43,679 bases of DNA from Paulinella micropora (Eukaryota > Cercozoa > Imbricatea > Euglyphida > Paulinellidae): the NCBI GenBank assembly GCA_019918135.1, contig WBZZ01003898.1:102501-146179 (forward strand), in the 5' to 3' direction. The notes below the pieces were generated by a model that saw nothing but the letters and a program-made list of their open reading frames with translations, did not search any database and was not told the origin of the DNA. This document shows, in pieces, positions 18,065-27,936 of this stretch; the first letter of the stretch is position 1; each line of letters begins with the position of its first letter. Both the position numbers and the translations under genes were made by a program.

Positions 18065-18509
18065 CTATTGGTCTTCTACGAAGTTAGCGATAATATTGAC
18101 ATTTCCTCCTCCACCAGCAGAGACAGACTTCTGCGTAAAAGTTAATACATCACTCGGCGATAGGTATATATCATAACTTCTAAGATTGATTTGTTGAGTT
18201 GAAGCACTATTTACATATAGTTTCAAAATTGTTGTTCCGTTTGCGATAGCACTCGCCTTTGTGTCAGTATCTACAATTGAATACTTAGAATCAACATCTG
18301 CAAAACCTGCTCCAGTTAGTGTTCCATTTAATACCATTCTGACAACATTCGACTTAGTATCTTCATTTGTAAAACTTATCAAAGTTGGATAAACATTTGA
18401 ATAATTTGTTAAATTAGCACCGCCCGCATCAAATACCGCTTTGTTTCTTATACTATTAATAGGACTTTCAGTGGTGTTTGATGATTTACTTCCTTCCACT
18501 TCGACCAAA
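18065..18509 (-). pseudogene. C-terminal part of a probable viral structural protein, truncated
   Basis: About 148 codons of AT-rich minus-strand coding sequence run into TAG at 18,065. The product is Asn/Ser/Thr-rich and predicted beta-rich (VYPTLISFTNEDTKSNVV, LKLYVNSAS), and ends in GGGGNVNIIANFVEDQ, a tail reminiscent of small structural proteins of phages and polinton-like viruses. Its 5' part is missing: upstream sequence is GC-rich minisatellite that happens to stay open in frame up to a non-homologous Met at 18,964. I do not recognise the family with certainty. Confidence 0.5.
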
Positions 18510-18795
18510 GAGACAGGCCATCTGTGCCACCCGGCCGGAAGAGTGAGAGCGTCAGTGCCACCCCGACCAAACAACCCAGGCAATCTGTGCCACCCGACCG
18601 GAAGAGGGTGGCCTCCTGTGCCACCCGACCAAAGAGGCAGGCCATCTGTGCCATCCGGCCGGAAGAGGGTGGCGCCGTTCGTGCCACCCGACCCGGTAAC
18701 ACAGGCCATTCGTGCCATCTGACCGAAGAAGAGATGGTATCCTGTGCCACCGGCCGAAAGAGATGGCGTTCTGTGCCACCCGGCCGGCAGGACCA
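18510..18795 (+). repeat. Minisatellite, about nine units of ~30 bases (GTGCCACCCGGCCGG core)
   Basis: The core CTGTGCCACCCGGCCGGA recurs about every 30 bases (near 18,533, 18,555, 18,587, 18,619, 18,648, 18,680, 18,711, 18,742, 18,771) with AGAGGCAGGCCAT-type spacers. The same core recurs at four other places in the GC-rich block. Confidence 0.75.
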
Positions 18796-18885
18796 GGCCA
18801 CTCGTGCTAGTAGCGCTTGCCCTTGGGCCGGGAAGCAGGAACGAGCACTGCCCCCCTGCGTTATCACCCTGTCCTGGCCTGCCAC

Positions 18886-18918
<33 letters not shown>

Positions 18919-19042
18919 AGCGCCGGTCGGTGGCTGTGCAGTGACCCCAGTCAGTCTGTACCAAAATCTCCTTTTTAGTTTGACTACGCCTAGGCCCTCT
19001 TCCTGCCTCCTCGGTGCACGCAGCCCTGGCAGCTCACCACCC
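18796..19042. other. Non-coding, with a C homopolymer of ~31 bases
   Basis: The C run lies at about 18,887-18,917. No gene is supported. By position it is the 3' flank of gene A. No AATAAA is seen on the minus strand here. Confidence 0.5.
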
Positions 19043-21258
19043 TCAGCCGAGCGAGCCGAACTGCTTACCGCACGCGCGGATGTAGCCCGTACACAGCCCC
19101 GGCAGGTTGCTCGGCTGGATACCGGTGCCTTCCAAACCCCTACCATAAGCTTGGAAGATGGCTTCGCACGCCCCTGCACCGTTTGGGTGCGAAGCTAGGT
19201 TCCAGGCAGTGATGTCCTGGTCAAAAGCACAATTGCCACAAAACATGGCGTCCATTCCTCCTACTCCGCCGTCGGTTCCGGCGGCGGTCGACACGTGCCA
19301 GCTGCCCAGGGGCTGGTTGAACGCGCACATGTTGTAGTCACAACCAAACGCGTCGCGCAGGTCAGTGACTCTGCTAGTTCGCCAGCTATTGATGTTCTGG
19401 TTGAATGCCCTAGCGTTGTTAAAGACGGCAGACATGGTAGTGACGGAGGTAGTGTTCCACGCGCCCAGCGGCTGGTTGAAAGCCCAGGCCTCCCCAACGT
19501 CTTGGCCATGACAGTGACCTGGCGGACATCCCAGGCGCCGAGCGGTCGGTTGAAGGCCCGGGCCCTGAAGAAGGTTTGAATTAGGTTCGTGACCCGTCTA
19601 GTATCCCAGCTCTCGAGGCTGCCGTTGAAGGCCGTCGCCTGGCTGAAGGTAGACCACAGGCTAGCCACGCCGCTCGTGTTCCAGCCGCCGAGGTCCTGGT
19701 TGAACTTGGTGCAGCCTTCGAACAGGGAGCGGAAGCCGTTGGGGTGCGTGGCAGGCGTAAGCCACGACCAGTCCCAGTCGCGCGCGTCGCCTACGAACTC
19801 GCTCATCGAGCGCAGCAGGTACTCGGGCGCCACGCCTTGCAGGGCCCGCGAGCCGGCCGTCGGCGCCAGGTAGCGCAACGGAGACCCGCCTACTGTCCGC
19901 GCAAACAGCGGGGTCGTGCTGCCGACGGGGTGGTACAGCTGCACGTCGCCCCACGCCACCACGTCCACTACCCAGGCGCCCTCTACGTACCGCAGCCCGT
20001 CCACGCGGCCGCTGAGCCGCAGCCAGTAGTCGCCGGCGCTGGCGTACACGTGCGTGCAGACGGCGCCGCCGGCGTGCGCGCACGAGCCGGGCGCCGACCC
20101 GTCCCCCCAGTCCACCGTAAAGTTCGCGCCCGGGCCGGCCGTGGGCGCGAGCGTCAGCGCGGCCGTGGTGCCAGGGTAGGTCGTGCGCACGAGCGCAGAG
20201 AACAGCGAGCGCGAGCACGCGGCGGGCCAGCGCGTCGGGTCCAGCGCCGTGTACGGCGCCAGCCGCGTGCAGTCCATCGAGCCAGGGGCGAGCGCCGGCG
20301 TCGTCCAGGCGGTGAGCGGCTCCCGGAAGTCGCTGCCTAGGCCGCGGAACAGCCCCGAGAAGCGCTGCAGGTTCGGCAGCCCGGTCCAGGCCCCGACGCC
20401 CGTGCGTGCCAGCGCCGCGTCACCGTCGAACATTTCTGTCACGTCCTCGAGCGCCGAGGTGTGCCAGCGCGACAGGTCCAGCGTGGCTAGTGCCGGCAGG
20501 CCCGCAAACGCGCGGCTCGCGTTGCGCAGCAGGCGCGTGTCCCACCGGCTTGCTCCGTGTGGCCGGGCCACGCCAGTGGAGCACTCGAAGACGCCTACCG
20601 CGGACTCGGCGCCCGACACGTTGAGCCCGTAGCTCGTGTCGCAGCCCAGGTCGGACGTGAGGTGGGCGAAGCTGTAGTCCCAGCTCTGCACGAGCCCCGT
20701 GTCCGGCAGCGAGTCCAGCGGCGGTACGTACGTCAGGCCCGGCGCCGAGTACAGGTGGTAGCCGCTCGTCTCATGGAAGCGCAGCTCCCCCCACTGCACG
20801 ATGGCGTCCAGCCGCAGGCCCGCGGGCGCCGTGGCGTGCCACGCGGGCGTCAGCGCCCAGCCGCGCACGGGGTAGCGTCCGCCGGGGTCCGCCGTCACCG
20901 TGTACGTGCCGGGAGCAGCGTACGTGTGCGCACACGGCGCGGCGCCGGCGTCTAGGCACGGCGTGGGGGGCGAGCCGTCCCCCCAGTCGACCGTGAACGA
21001 CGTCGGGACGGTGGCCTGGGCCTGGCGGCGACGGCGCGCCGGCGCGGCGGGCGGCCACAGGGGCCACACGAACGTGTCCTGCGGGGCCGCCGTCGTGATT
21101 TCTAAGATCGTGGCGCCGCCGGGGCACACGACCGAGAGGCACGCCTCCTCTTGGGTCGGGCACTGCAGCGGGTACGGGCACCCGGCACCGGCGGCCCGGA
21201 GCCACCCCAACAGGAGGAGCCACAGGCGCCACGGTTGGCGGGCGGAGGCGGGGTGCAT
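19043..21258 (-). CDS. Surface protein A: leader, PKD-like domains, BspA/DUF285 repeats (frameshifted)
   Basis: The start ATGCAC at 21,258 gives a hydrophobic leader (LWLLLLGWLRAAGAGC), a Cys-rich CPYPLQCPTQEEAC stretch, the shared ATILEITTAAPQDTFVWPLW block, and RRRRQAQ, a possible furin-type site. A PKD-like domain (FTVDWGDGSPP...HTYAAPGTYTVTA) follows, then divergent LRR-like sequence, a second PKD-like domain (FTVDWGDGSAPGSC) and C-terminal units of the FNxxLGGWNTSxVxSL type, diagnostic of BspA/DUF285 repeats. Near 19,490 a one-base change in a G run shifts the frame; the repeats continue in the next frame from about 19,480 to 19,043 and end ...CGKQFGSLG. The function is likely cell-surface adhesion or antigen. 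It is about 65-70% alike to B, C and D by eye. Confidence 0.75.
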
Positions 21259-21270
21259 CTGTAGCCCGGG

Positions 21271-21284
21271 GCGGGTGGTTTAGC
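21271..21284 (-). promoter_or_regulatory. GCTAAACCACC upstream element of gene A
   Basis: GCTAAACCACCCGC on the minus strand ends 13 bases before the ATG. The same GCTAAACCACC sits at similar distance before C and D (31,279 and 34,017), and GCTAAACAG before the leucine-rich gene. It is a candidate initiator. Confidence 0.4.
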
Positions 21285-21324
21285 AAATGCAAGGGGGGTG
21301 GGCCGGGGGGGGAGCAGTGCCCCC

Positions 21325-21435
21325 TGCCGCCGGCGTGGCGCGGCAGGGAGAGAAGCCCAGAGGAGGACGCCTCTTCCCCCCTCCCGCCCCCCCCCCCCGC
21401 ACTGCGCCTCTCCCTGGCACCGGACGCGCCCTCCT
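21325..21435 (-). promoter_or_regulatory. Shared upstream blocks of gene A
   Basis: GCCGGCGTGGCGCGGC (about 21,328-21,345) is also found before C and, changed, before D. Further out, GCACTGCGCC and CCCTGGCACCGGACGCGCCC (plus-strand spelling, to 21,432) recur before the gene at 24,163 and before the small frame at 28,278. Confidence 0.4.
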
Positions 21436-21439
21436 GCCA

Positions 21440-22740
21440 AACGCGGGGCTAAAACCTAGGGTAGGGATGGGGGGGCTTTTCTGCTCAAGGCTGTGCTAAA
21501 ACATAGGATAGGGAGGGGGTGCCTTTTTGCTCAAGGCTGTGCTAAAACCCATGGGGGGGGGGGGGGTTTGCTAAACCCGGAAGAGTCCCCCCCTCCCCCG
21601 GGAACACGAGAGGCCCTGCTTTCTAGGCCGGGTGGCAAGAAAGGCCCTGCTTTTCCGGCCGGGTGGCAGGAATGGCACTGCCTTTCGGCCGGGTGGCATG
21701 AGACGGCCAGGCCCTCCCGCTCGGGTTGCTATTCGTTTGGCCTGATAGCCCCATTGCCCCCCTTTCTCCCTCTTCCCCTCTCCCTTCTCCCTTCCCTTCT
21801 CCCTTCTCCCCTCTCCCTCCCCGCGGCCGAACATTGTGCAGCCCCCCCCCCAGGCTTTTCTGTCCAACACTGCTCCGGTACCCGGTGCCACCGACTGCTT
21901 TTTCTGTGGTGACCGCAGGATCAGGGAGATTTCCCGTACTACCCGGAAAACTAAGGCCGGCGGGGCGTAAGTGTCCTAATAGCGAGAATCGCCCTGGTGG
22001 GTCCAAGCCCGGCCTGACCTCGCCGGGTGGTTACGGGTGCCACCCGGGTACAAAATGGCATCGTAGCCAGTCCTGCCTATCGACAACCAGTCACTAATAA
22101 AACTTTTTCCTTTCTTACCCGTAAATAGCGGTGTTTTTTTAGTCTTGTAGGGGCAGTGCCTAAATTCACAGGTCTGGGGTGGCACCCCCTCCCGAGGCCT
22201 CGAACCACAAGTGCGATTCTCGCTACTTGGACACTTACGCCCCGCGGGATTTTTTTTGGGTTAGGCAAAGAAAATTCGTCAGGTCCTGCGGCCGGGCCAA
22301 AAAGCTACCGGTGGCACTGGCCACCGGACCGCCATACTGAACGGACCAGCCCGGGCGGGGCCTGCACAATGTTCGGCCGCGGGAGGGGAGAGGGGAGAAG
22401 GGAGAAGGGAGAGGGGAGAGGGGAGAAGGGAGGGGAGAAAAAAAGGCAAACAAAATGTCCGGCCAGACGAGCATAGCCCCCCACCCCCCTGCCCAGAGAG
22501 ATCCGGCGACTGGTGCCACCCCAACAAGAAGACACAGGCAGTTCTTGCCACCCCGAGCAAACACCACTGCCAGGTGTGCCACCCGCCCAGGAAGTCCAGG
22601 TCTTGAGCGCCACCCGGCCGGAAAGGTGGGGCTGTCAATGCCACCCCGACCCAAAACCACTGCCACCTGTGCCACCCGGTCGAAAAAGGGTGGCCTCCTG
22701 TGCCACCCGACCGGCCAGGCCACGCCGCTCGGGCTACTAG
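21440..22740. repeat. Palindromic repeat unit, copy 1
   Basis: Outer to inner: tandem GTGCTAAAACCTAGGGTAGGG-like units (21,450-21,560), minisatellite core in reverse orientation (21,610-21,705), polypyrimidine tract, GCGGCCGAACATT..., GGGGCGTAAGTGTCC, centre near 22,095, then the same blocks inverted: GGACACTTACGCCCC, AATGTTCGGCCGC, polypurine tract (22,380-22,440) and minisatellite core in forward orientation (22,510-22,710, seven units). Arms are diverged (roughly 75% by eye). A close copy, about 90% alike by eye, lies at 24,300-25,600. No gene is supported inside. Confidence 0.7.
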
Positions 22741-23049
22741 CGCTGGCTCCCGGGTGGCTCCCGGGCGGCCCCCCCCCCCCCCCCGGTCACGGCGTGTCAG
22801 CTGACGAAGGGAGGAGACACGCTGGGGTGTGTTGGGGGGGGGGGGGGGGTGAGAGGAGGGTGTGCCCCGAGGGTGGGTAGGTGGGGGGGGCGGGCTCCGT
22901 CCTAAAGAGCGCTCCCGCTCTTCACTACCTATCTCTTTTTTTACCGAGGGAAAACCGGGCCAGCTGCAGACAGCCAAGAAAAAAAAAGAGACTTGTAGCT
23001 TCGTTTTTTTTATTAAACAAACAGGAGCCCCCAGCGGCTATAGCACGGG
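22741..23049. other. Non-coding, C- and G-homopolymers
   Basis: Runs of 14 or more C (about 22,770) and G (about 22,830-22,850) occur, then G-rich sequence able to form G-quadruplexes. No gene is supported. It is the 3' flank of the 23,050 gene. Confidence 0.45.
23009..23014 (-). terminator. AATAAA polyadenylation signal
   Basis: AATAAA on the minus strand lies about 40 bases after the TAG of the gene ending at 23,050 and is followed by an A-rich stretch. This is the expected eukaryotic spacing. Confidence 0.55.
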
Positions 23050-24163
23050 CTAGGCCGAAGCACCGGAGCCCCGTGCGCTTACTTCCAAGCCGTAGAGACC
23101 CCAAAGGTGAGCCACAGCCGACCCGGGCTGGAAACGACCGAGTAGTAGCCTAGCTTCCTCTCTGGTCCTTGCCATTTCCCGTGTGTGCCGTTGCGTTGAG
23201 GGGGGGTAGCTGGGCAGCGGGTCATCCAGCAGGCACTGGTAGAGGGCATGCATTTGGCGAGCTACCTCTTCCAGCTTAACATCGTAATAATGCTCCGTGA
23301 CCCAGTGGGGTTCCAGCCCCAATAAGTTACTCCAGAAATATTCGTGCGGGCGGCCAGGCGGCGGACTTAGGGGGCTAGGCCAAAACCACTGCACGCGGGT
23401 TAGGACCTCGGCCTTGTCAGGGGACATTGGTTTGCCCTTCTTGTCTACAAACATGTCCTTTTGCACCAACAACATAGGGGGGTCCTTCGCGTCCTCGCCA
23501 TCCGAGCCGGAGTCCTCATCCGAGCCGGAGTCCACGGCAGAGTACTCCTGCCACCTGCGATCATCGCGCAAAGGATGATTACTCTCCTTGACGTACCCCC
23601 AAAAGCTCCCAGCAAGGGTAAGGTTGTCATGCAACTTATCCAGCGCTTGCACGCGCCAGTCGTAGATGAGAGCCGATAGCTTATGGTTGCCGAGAAACGC
23701 AGCGGTTTGCACCGCGGCCGGCTGGGTCAGCAGGCGGCACCAAATGTCGCCCAAGGCACACGGGGGCGCATCGTCCTTGCTTGGCCCGAACAGGATAAGT
23801 CGTATGGCCCTGTTCCCACCGGGCGGGGCCCTCAGGCTGTACAGAAACGATAGCAGCCTGTCGGTGTTGGTCTGGGCCAAAAGAGAGACTGTCTCCCGAG
23901 GGTACGCAGCAGGGAGCGCGACCTCGTTGATCCGATTCGCGGTCAAAGCGCTGGTGGAGGCCCGCTAGGGCTAGCCGAATCGCCGTGACCAGCAAACTCG
24001 GTCCGGTCCCAGACCAGGTGAAGGTTGTGTCGCGCCACTCGGAGTCGGTAGCGGCGGCCTTTTTCTCTTCGTCCTCGTCTAGGCCGCTCGCGGCCTTGGT
24101 TTTTTTGGCAGGGGGGCCGACCTCCTGATTGCATTGCACACACGTTTTCGTTTTCTTGCTCAT
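23050..24163 (-). CDS. Unknown protein with N-terminal Cys-x2-Cys and acidic stretch (frameshifted)
   Basis: The start at 24,163 gives MSKKTKTCVQCNQEVGP, a Cys8-x2-Cys11 knuckle in a basic setting, then a Lys/Glu-rich linker with possible nuclear localisation signal (PPAKKTK). The frame is continuous to about 23,950, where the coding signal moves by one base into the frame that ends at TAG 23,050. The rest (about 300 residues) is globular, with an acidic segment (SGSDEDSGSDGEDAKD) and several Trp-rich patches. I do not recognise a family. The first residues resemble those of the leucine-rich protein at 41,494 (MSRPCAVCGKEE), which also begins with a Cys-x2-Cys knuckle. It stands between the two copies of the palindromic repeat. 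Confidence 0.55.
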
Positions 24164-24269
24164 CCCTTTCTTAGCATCCAGAGCCTGCGGCCTGTCCAGC
24201 AGGAAACAAACTGCGCGATCTCTCCCTCTCCCCCCCCCTCGGCACTGCGCCCCTCCCCCCCCCCCCCCG

Positions 24270-25600
24270 CACTGCGCCCCTCCCTGGCACCGGACGCGCC
24301 CTCCTGCAAAAAGGCAGTGCTAAAACCTAGGGTAGGGGGGGGGGGCTTTTCTGCTAAAGGCTGTGCTAAAACCTAGGGTAGGGGGGGTGCTTTTCTGCTA
24401 AACTCGGTGCTAAAACCCAGGGGGGGTTGCTAAACGCGGTAGTGAGATCCGGGCGGCCGGAAGAGTCCCTCCCTTCCCCGGGAACATGAGAGGCCCTGCT
24501 TTCTTGGCCGGGTGGCAAGAAAGGCACTGCCTTTCCGGCCGGGTGGCATGAGATGGCCAGGCCCTCCCGCTCGGGTGGCAATTCGTTTGGCCGGATAGCC
24601 CCCCCCCTTCCTCCCTCCTCCCCTCTCCCTTCTCCCTTCCCTTCTCCCTTCTCCCCTCTCCCTCCCCGCGGCCGAACATTATGCAGGCCCCCGCCCAGGC
24701 TTTTCTGCCCAATACGGCTCCGGTGACTGGCGCCACCAGTTGCTTTCCCGGTGATGACCGCAGGATCAGGGAAATTTCCCGTACCACCCGGAAAATTAAA
24801 ACCTGCGGGGCGTAAGTGTCCTGGTAGCGAGAATCGCCCTGGTGGGTCCAAGCCCGGCCTGACCTCGCCGGGTGGTTACGGGTGCCACCCGGGTACAAAA
24901 TGGCATCGGAGCCGGTCCTGCCTATCGACAACCAATCACGAATTAAACTTTTCCTTCTTCTTACCCGTAAATAGCGGTTTTTTTTGGCTTGCAGGAGGCA
25001 GTGCCTGACCTTACGCGTCTGGGGTGGCACCCCCTCCCGAGGCCTCGAACCACAAGTGCGATTCTTGCTACTTGGACACTTACGCCCCGCGGGATTTTAT
25101 TTTTTGGTTAGGTAAAGAAAATTCGTCTGGTCCTGCGGCCGGGCAAAAAAAACTACTGGTGGCACTGGCCACCAGACCGCCATACTGGACGGACCAGCCC
25201 CGGCGGGGCCTGCACAATGTTCGGCCGCGGGAGGGGAGAGGGGAGAAGGGAGAAGGGAGAGGGGAGAGGGGAGAAGGGAGGGGAGAAAAAAAGGCAGGCA
25301 GAGGGTCCGGCCAAACGAGTACCTTCGCCCCTCAGAGATCCGGCGACCGGTGCCACCCCGGCCCGCGAAAGCCACGGCCGGCTGTGCCACCCGGCCGACA
25401 GGGCGGGGGGCCGTCAGTGCCACCCCCGACCCGGCCAGTCAGGCCAGCCGTGCCACTTGGCCGGCGGAGGGGGGACCTCTGTGCCACCCCCGACCAGACA
25501 ACCCCGGCCGGCTGTGCCACCCGGCCCCCCCGCGAGGGCTTCCTGTGCCACCCGGCCGGCCTGGCCAGGCCGCTTGGCTGCTGGCGCGCGCGGCCACCCT
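24270..25600. repeat. Palindromic repeat unit, copy 2
   Basis: It has the same order as copy 1: promoter-proximal CTGGCACCGGACGCGCCCTCC block, tandem GTGCTAAAACCTAGGGTAGGG units (24,318-24,430), reverse minisatellite core (24,505-24,590), polypyrimidine tract (24,605-24,668), GCGGCCGAACATTATGCAGG, centre near 24,945, GGACACTTACGCCCCGCGGG, AATGTTCGGCCGC, polypurine tract (25,228-25,290) and forward minisatellite core (25,345-25,565, about seven units). It separates the divergent genes at 24,163 (minus) and 25,773 (plus). Confidence 0.7.
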
Positions 25601-25772
25601 CCCCGTGCCGGCCGGGGGAGAGCAGGGCAGGGGGGACACGCGGCGGAGGGGGTAGGGAGGGGGGGGGAGAGCAAGGGGCGTCTGCCCGCCGCCCCCGGGG
25701 GTCTGTTCTCCCCAAAGCCACCAGTAGCCACCTCCCCCGCTAGCCTCCTCCGCGGGTGACAGCTGGCTGGCT
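25601..25772. other. Leader of gene B
   Basis: G-rich non-coding sequence lies between the repeat and the ATG of gene B. GGTGACAGCTGGCTGGCT precedes the ATG. The GCTAAACCACC element of A, C and D is not seen. Confidence 0.35.
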
Positions 25773-27935
25773 ATGCACCCTGCTCGCGCAGCCTGGTGGA
25801 GCCTGTGGGCCCTCTGGGGCCTGTGGCGGGCCGGGGTCCGCGCCTACTGCCCGTTCGTGTGCCTGCCGCCCGGCTGCCCCGCGGCCGGGCTTGCTAGCAG
25901 CGTGACCATCCTGGAAATCACGACGGCGGCCCCGCAGGACACGTTCGTGTGGCCGCTGTGGCCGGACGCCGTGCCGACTGCGCGCCGGCGCCGCCAGGCC
26001 CAGGCCGGGGCCGTCGGGACGTCGTTCACGGTGGACTGGGGGGACGGCTCGCCCCCCACGCCGTGCCTGGACGCCGGCGCCGCGCCCTGCGCGCACACGT
26101 ACGCTGCTCCCGGCACGTACACGGTGACGGCGGACCCCGGCGGGCCTGACCCCGTGCGTGGCTGGGCGCTGACGCCGGCCTGGCACGCCGCGGCGCCCGC
26201 GGGCCTGCGGCTGGACGCCATCGTGCAGTGGGGCGAGCTGCGCTTCCACGCGACGAGCGGCTACCACCTGTACGCGGCGCCCGGGCTCGCGTACGTGCCC
26301 CCGCCGGCCTCGCTGCGGGACGCGGGTCTCGTGCGCGTCTGGGACTACAGCTTCGCCTGCCTCACCACCCCGCTGCCGGACCCGAGCGTCGGGCTCAACG
26401 TTTCGGGCGCCGAGTCGGCGGTCGGCGTGTTCGAGGGCTCGGCGGGGCTGGCGAGCCTGGACGGCACGAGCGCCTGGGACACGCGCCGGCTGCGTAACGC
26501 CAGCCGCGCGTTCGCGGGCCTGCCGGCGCTGACCGAACTAGACCTGTCGCGCTGGGACACCGCCCGGCTCGAGGACGTGAGGGGGCTGTTCGACGGCAGC
26601 TCGGCGCTCACGCGCACGGGGGTCGGCGGCTGGACGTCGTTGCCGAGCCTGTCGCGCTTCGCGGGGCTGTTCCGGGGCCTAGGCCGCGACTTCCGGGAAG
26701 CGCTCACCGGTTGGTCGACGCCCGCGCTCGCCGCGGGCTCGGCCGACTGCGCCTGGCTGGCGCCGTGCACGGCGCTGGGCCCGGCGCACTGGCCCGCGGC
26801 GTGCGCACGCTCCTCTCTGCTGACGCTGGTGCGGGTGTCGTACGCTAACACCACCGCCACGCTGGGGCTGTCGCCCACGGCCGGCGGCGGGCCGAACTTC
26901 ACGGTGGACTGGGGGGACGCCACCCGCACCAGCGCCTGCGTCCACGCCAGCGGCGCCCAGTGCCGGCACCGGTACGCGGGCGCCGGCGACTACTGGCTGC
27001 GCCTCGGCGGCCGCGTGGACGGGTGGTGGTACCTGACCGGCGCGTGCGTCGTCGACGTGCTGGCGTGGGGCGACGTGCAGCTGTACCACCCCGTCGACAG
27101 CACCGAGCCGCTCCTGACGAAGCCGTACTTGGCCGGCGACGGCTCCGACTCGTCCGGTGCCCCCGCGGATGAATGCTACGCGCTGCGGTACATGGCACCC
27201 ACGGCCGGCTCGCGGGCGCTGCACGGCGTGGCGCCCGAGTACTTGCTGTACCAAATGACAGAGTTCGTGGGCGACGCGCGCGACTGGGACTGGTCGTGGC
27301 TCACGCCCGCAACCCACCCCCAGGGCTTGCGCAGCCTGTTCGAACACTGCCACCAATTCAACCAGGACCTCGGCGGCTGGAACACGAGCGGCGTCGCGAG
27401 CCTGGACAGCATTTTCGCGGCCGCCTTCAGCTTCAACGGCAGCGTCGAGAACTGGGACGTGAGCGGTGTCACGAACATGCACGGGGCCTTCGCGTCCGCC
27501 TATGCCTTCAACCGGCCGCTGGGCGGGTGGCGGACGTCGTCCGCCACGAACCTGGACTCGATCTTCCTGGACGCCAGGGCCTTCAACCAGCCCCTCGACG
27601 GCTGGCCCACCGGCCGGGTCACCCGCCTGTCGTACGCCTTGGCTTGTCCGCTGCGCAACTGCGTCTTTAACCAGCCCCTGGGAAGCTGGGACGTATCGGC
27701 CGCGGCGGGCTGGGAAAATGGCGGCCTGTGGGGCATGTTCATGGGCAACTGTGTGTTCGATCAGGACCTCAGGAGCTGGAACCTCAGCCTTCATTCGGCC
27801 GGGGCGGGCGCGTGCGCACGGATCTTCCAGCCCTATGGTGTGTACACGCCCGACCAAGGCATCCAGCCGGGCCACCTGCCGGCCCAGTGTACTGGCTACG
27901 TCCGGGGGTGCGGCAAAAATCAGGGGGAACAATAA
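25773..27935 (+). CDS. Surface protein B: leader, PKD-like domains, BspA/DUF285 repeats (intact)
   Basis: This is the only family member open from start to stop, 720 residues from an ATGCAC start to TAA. Residues 1-24 form a Trp/Leu-rich leader; Cys-rich segment follows (AYCPFVCLPPGCP); TILEITTAAPQDTFVWPLWP is at about 45-64; RRRR at 71-74 could be a proprotein-convertase site. PKD-like domain 1 spans about 82-120 (FTVDWGDGSPP, HTYAAPGTYTVTA) and domain 2 about 370-420 (FTVDWGDATRTS, HRYAGAGDYWLRL). About 520-700 carry repeated FNxxLGGWxTSxxTxL units of the BspA/DUF285 type, and the end is CTGYVRGCGKNQGEQ. There is no C-terminal membrane segment, so it is probably secreted or held by other means. 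BspA-type proteins act in adhesion in other organisms; the role here is inference. It lies on the opposite strand to A, C and D. Confidence 0.85.
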   Translation: MHPARAAWWSLWALWGLWRAGVRAYCPFVCLPPGCPAAGLASSVTILEITTAAPQDTFVWPLWPDAVPTARRRRQAQAGAVGTSFTVDWGDGSPPTPCLDAGAAPCAHTYAAPGTYTVTADPGGPDPVRGWALTPAWHAAAPAGLRLDAIVQWGELRFHATSGYHLYAAPGLAYVPPPASLRDAGLVRVWDYSFACLTTPLPDPSVGLNVSGAESAVGVFEGSAGLASLDGTSAWDTRRLRNASRAFAGLPALTELDLSRWDTARLEDVRGLFDGSSALTRTGVGGWTSLPSLSRFAGLFRGLGRDFREALTGWSTPALAAGSADCAWLAPCTALGPAHWPAACARSSLLTLVRVSYANTTATLGLSPTAGGGPNFTVDWGDATRTSACVHASGAQCRHRYAGAGDYWLRLGGRVDGWWYLTGACVVDVLAWGDVQLYHPVDSTEPLLTKPYLAGDGSDSSGAPADECYALRYMAPTAGSRALHGVAPEYLLYQMTEFVGDARDWDWSWLTPATHPQGLRSLFEHCHQFNQDLGGWNTSGVASLDSIFAAAFSFNGSVENWDVSGVTNMHGAFASAYAFNRPLGGWRTSSATNLDSIFLDARAFNQPLDGWPTGRVTRLSYALACPLRNCVFNQPLGSWDVSAAAGWENGGLWGMFMGNCVFDQDLRSWNLSLHSAGAGACARIFQPYGVYTPDQGIQPGHLPAQCTGYVRGCGKNQGEQ

Positions 27936-27936
27936 A
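27931..27936 (+). terminator. AATAAA overlapping the stop of gene B
   Basis: The TAA stop codon is part of AATAAA. Such close overlap is plausible in compact genomes. Confidence 0.4.

Larger units (their letters stand above)
12536..18509. mobile_element. Relic of a small DNA virus or polinton-like element (AT-rich)
   Basis: An AT-rich block of about 6 kb holds a protein-primed-type family B polymerase, small zinc-binding proteins, a repeated promoter-like motif before genes, hairpins between genes, and the tail of a probable structural gene. This gene set fits polinton-like viruses, adintoviruses or virophage-like elements. No capsid, ATPase, integrase or terminal inverted repeat was seen, so it is only part of an element. 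The right edge is abrupt: GC-rich minisatellite starts near 18,510 inside an open gene. The left edge is set at the hairpins near 12,536 by inference only. Confidence 0.6.

Noticed and set aside
18510..18795. CRISPR-like array
   Set aside because: Units are head-to-tail minisatellite copies with degenerate spacers, not constant repeats with unique spacers, and the context is eukaryotic.
18065..18964. A single 299-residue protein joining viral tail and GC-rich segment
   Set aside because: The N-terminal half is minisatellite translated by chance; the real gene is cut at the junction.
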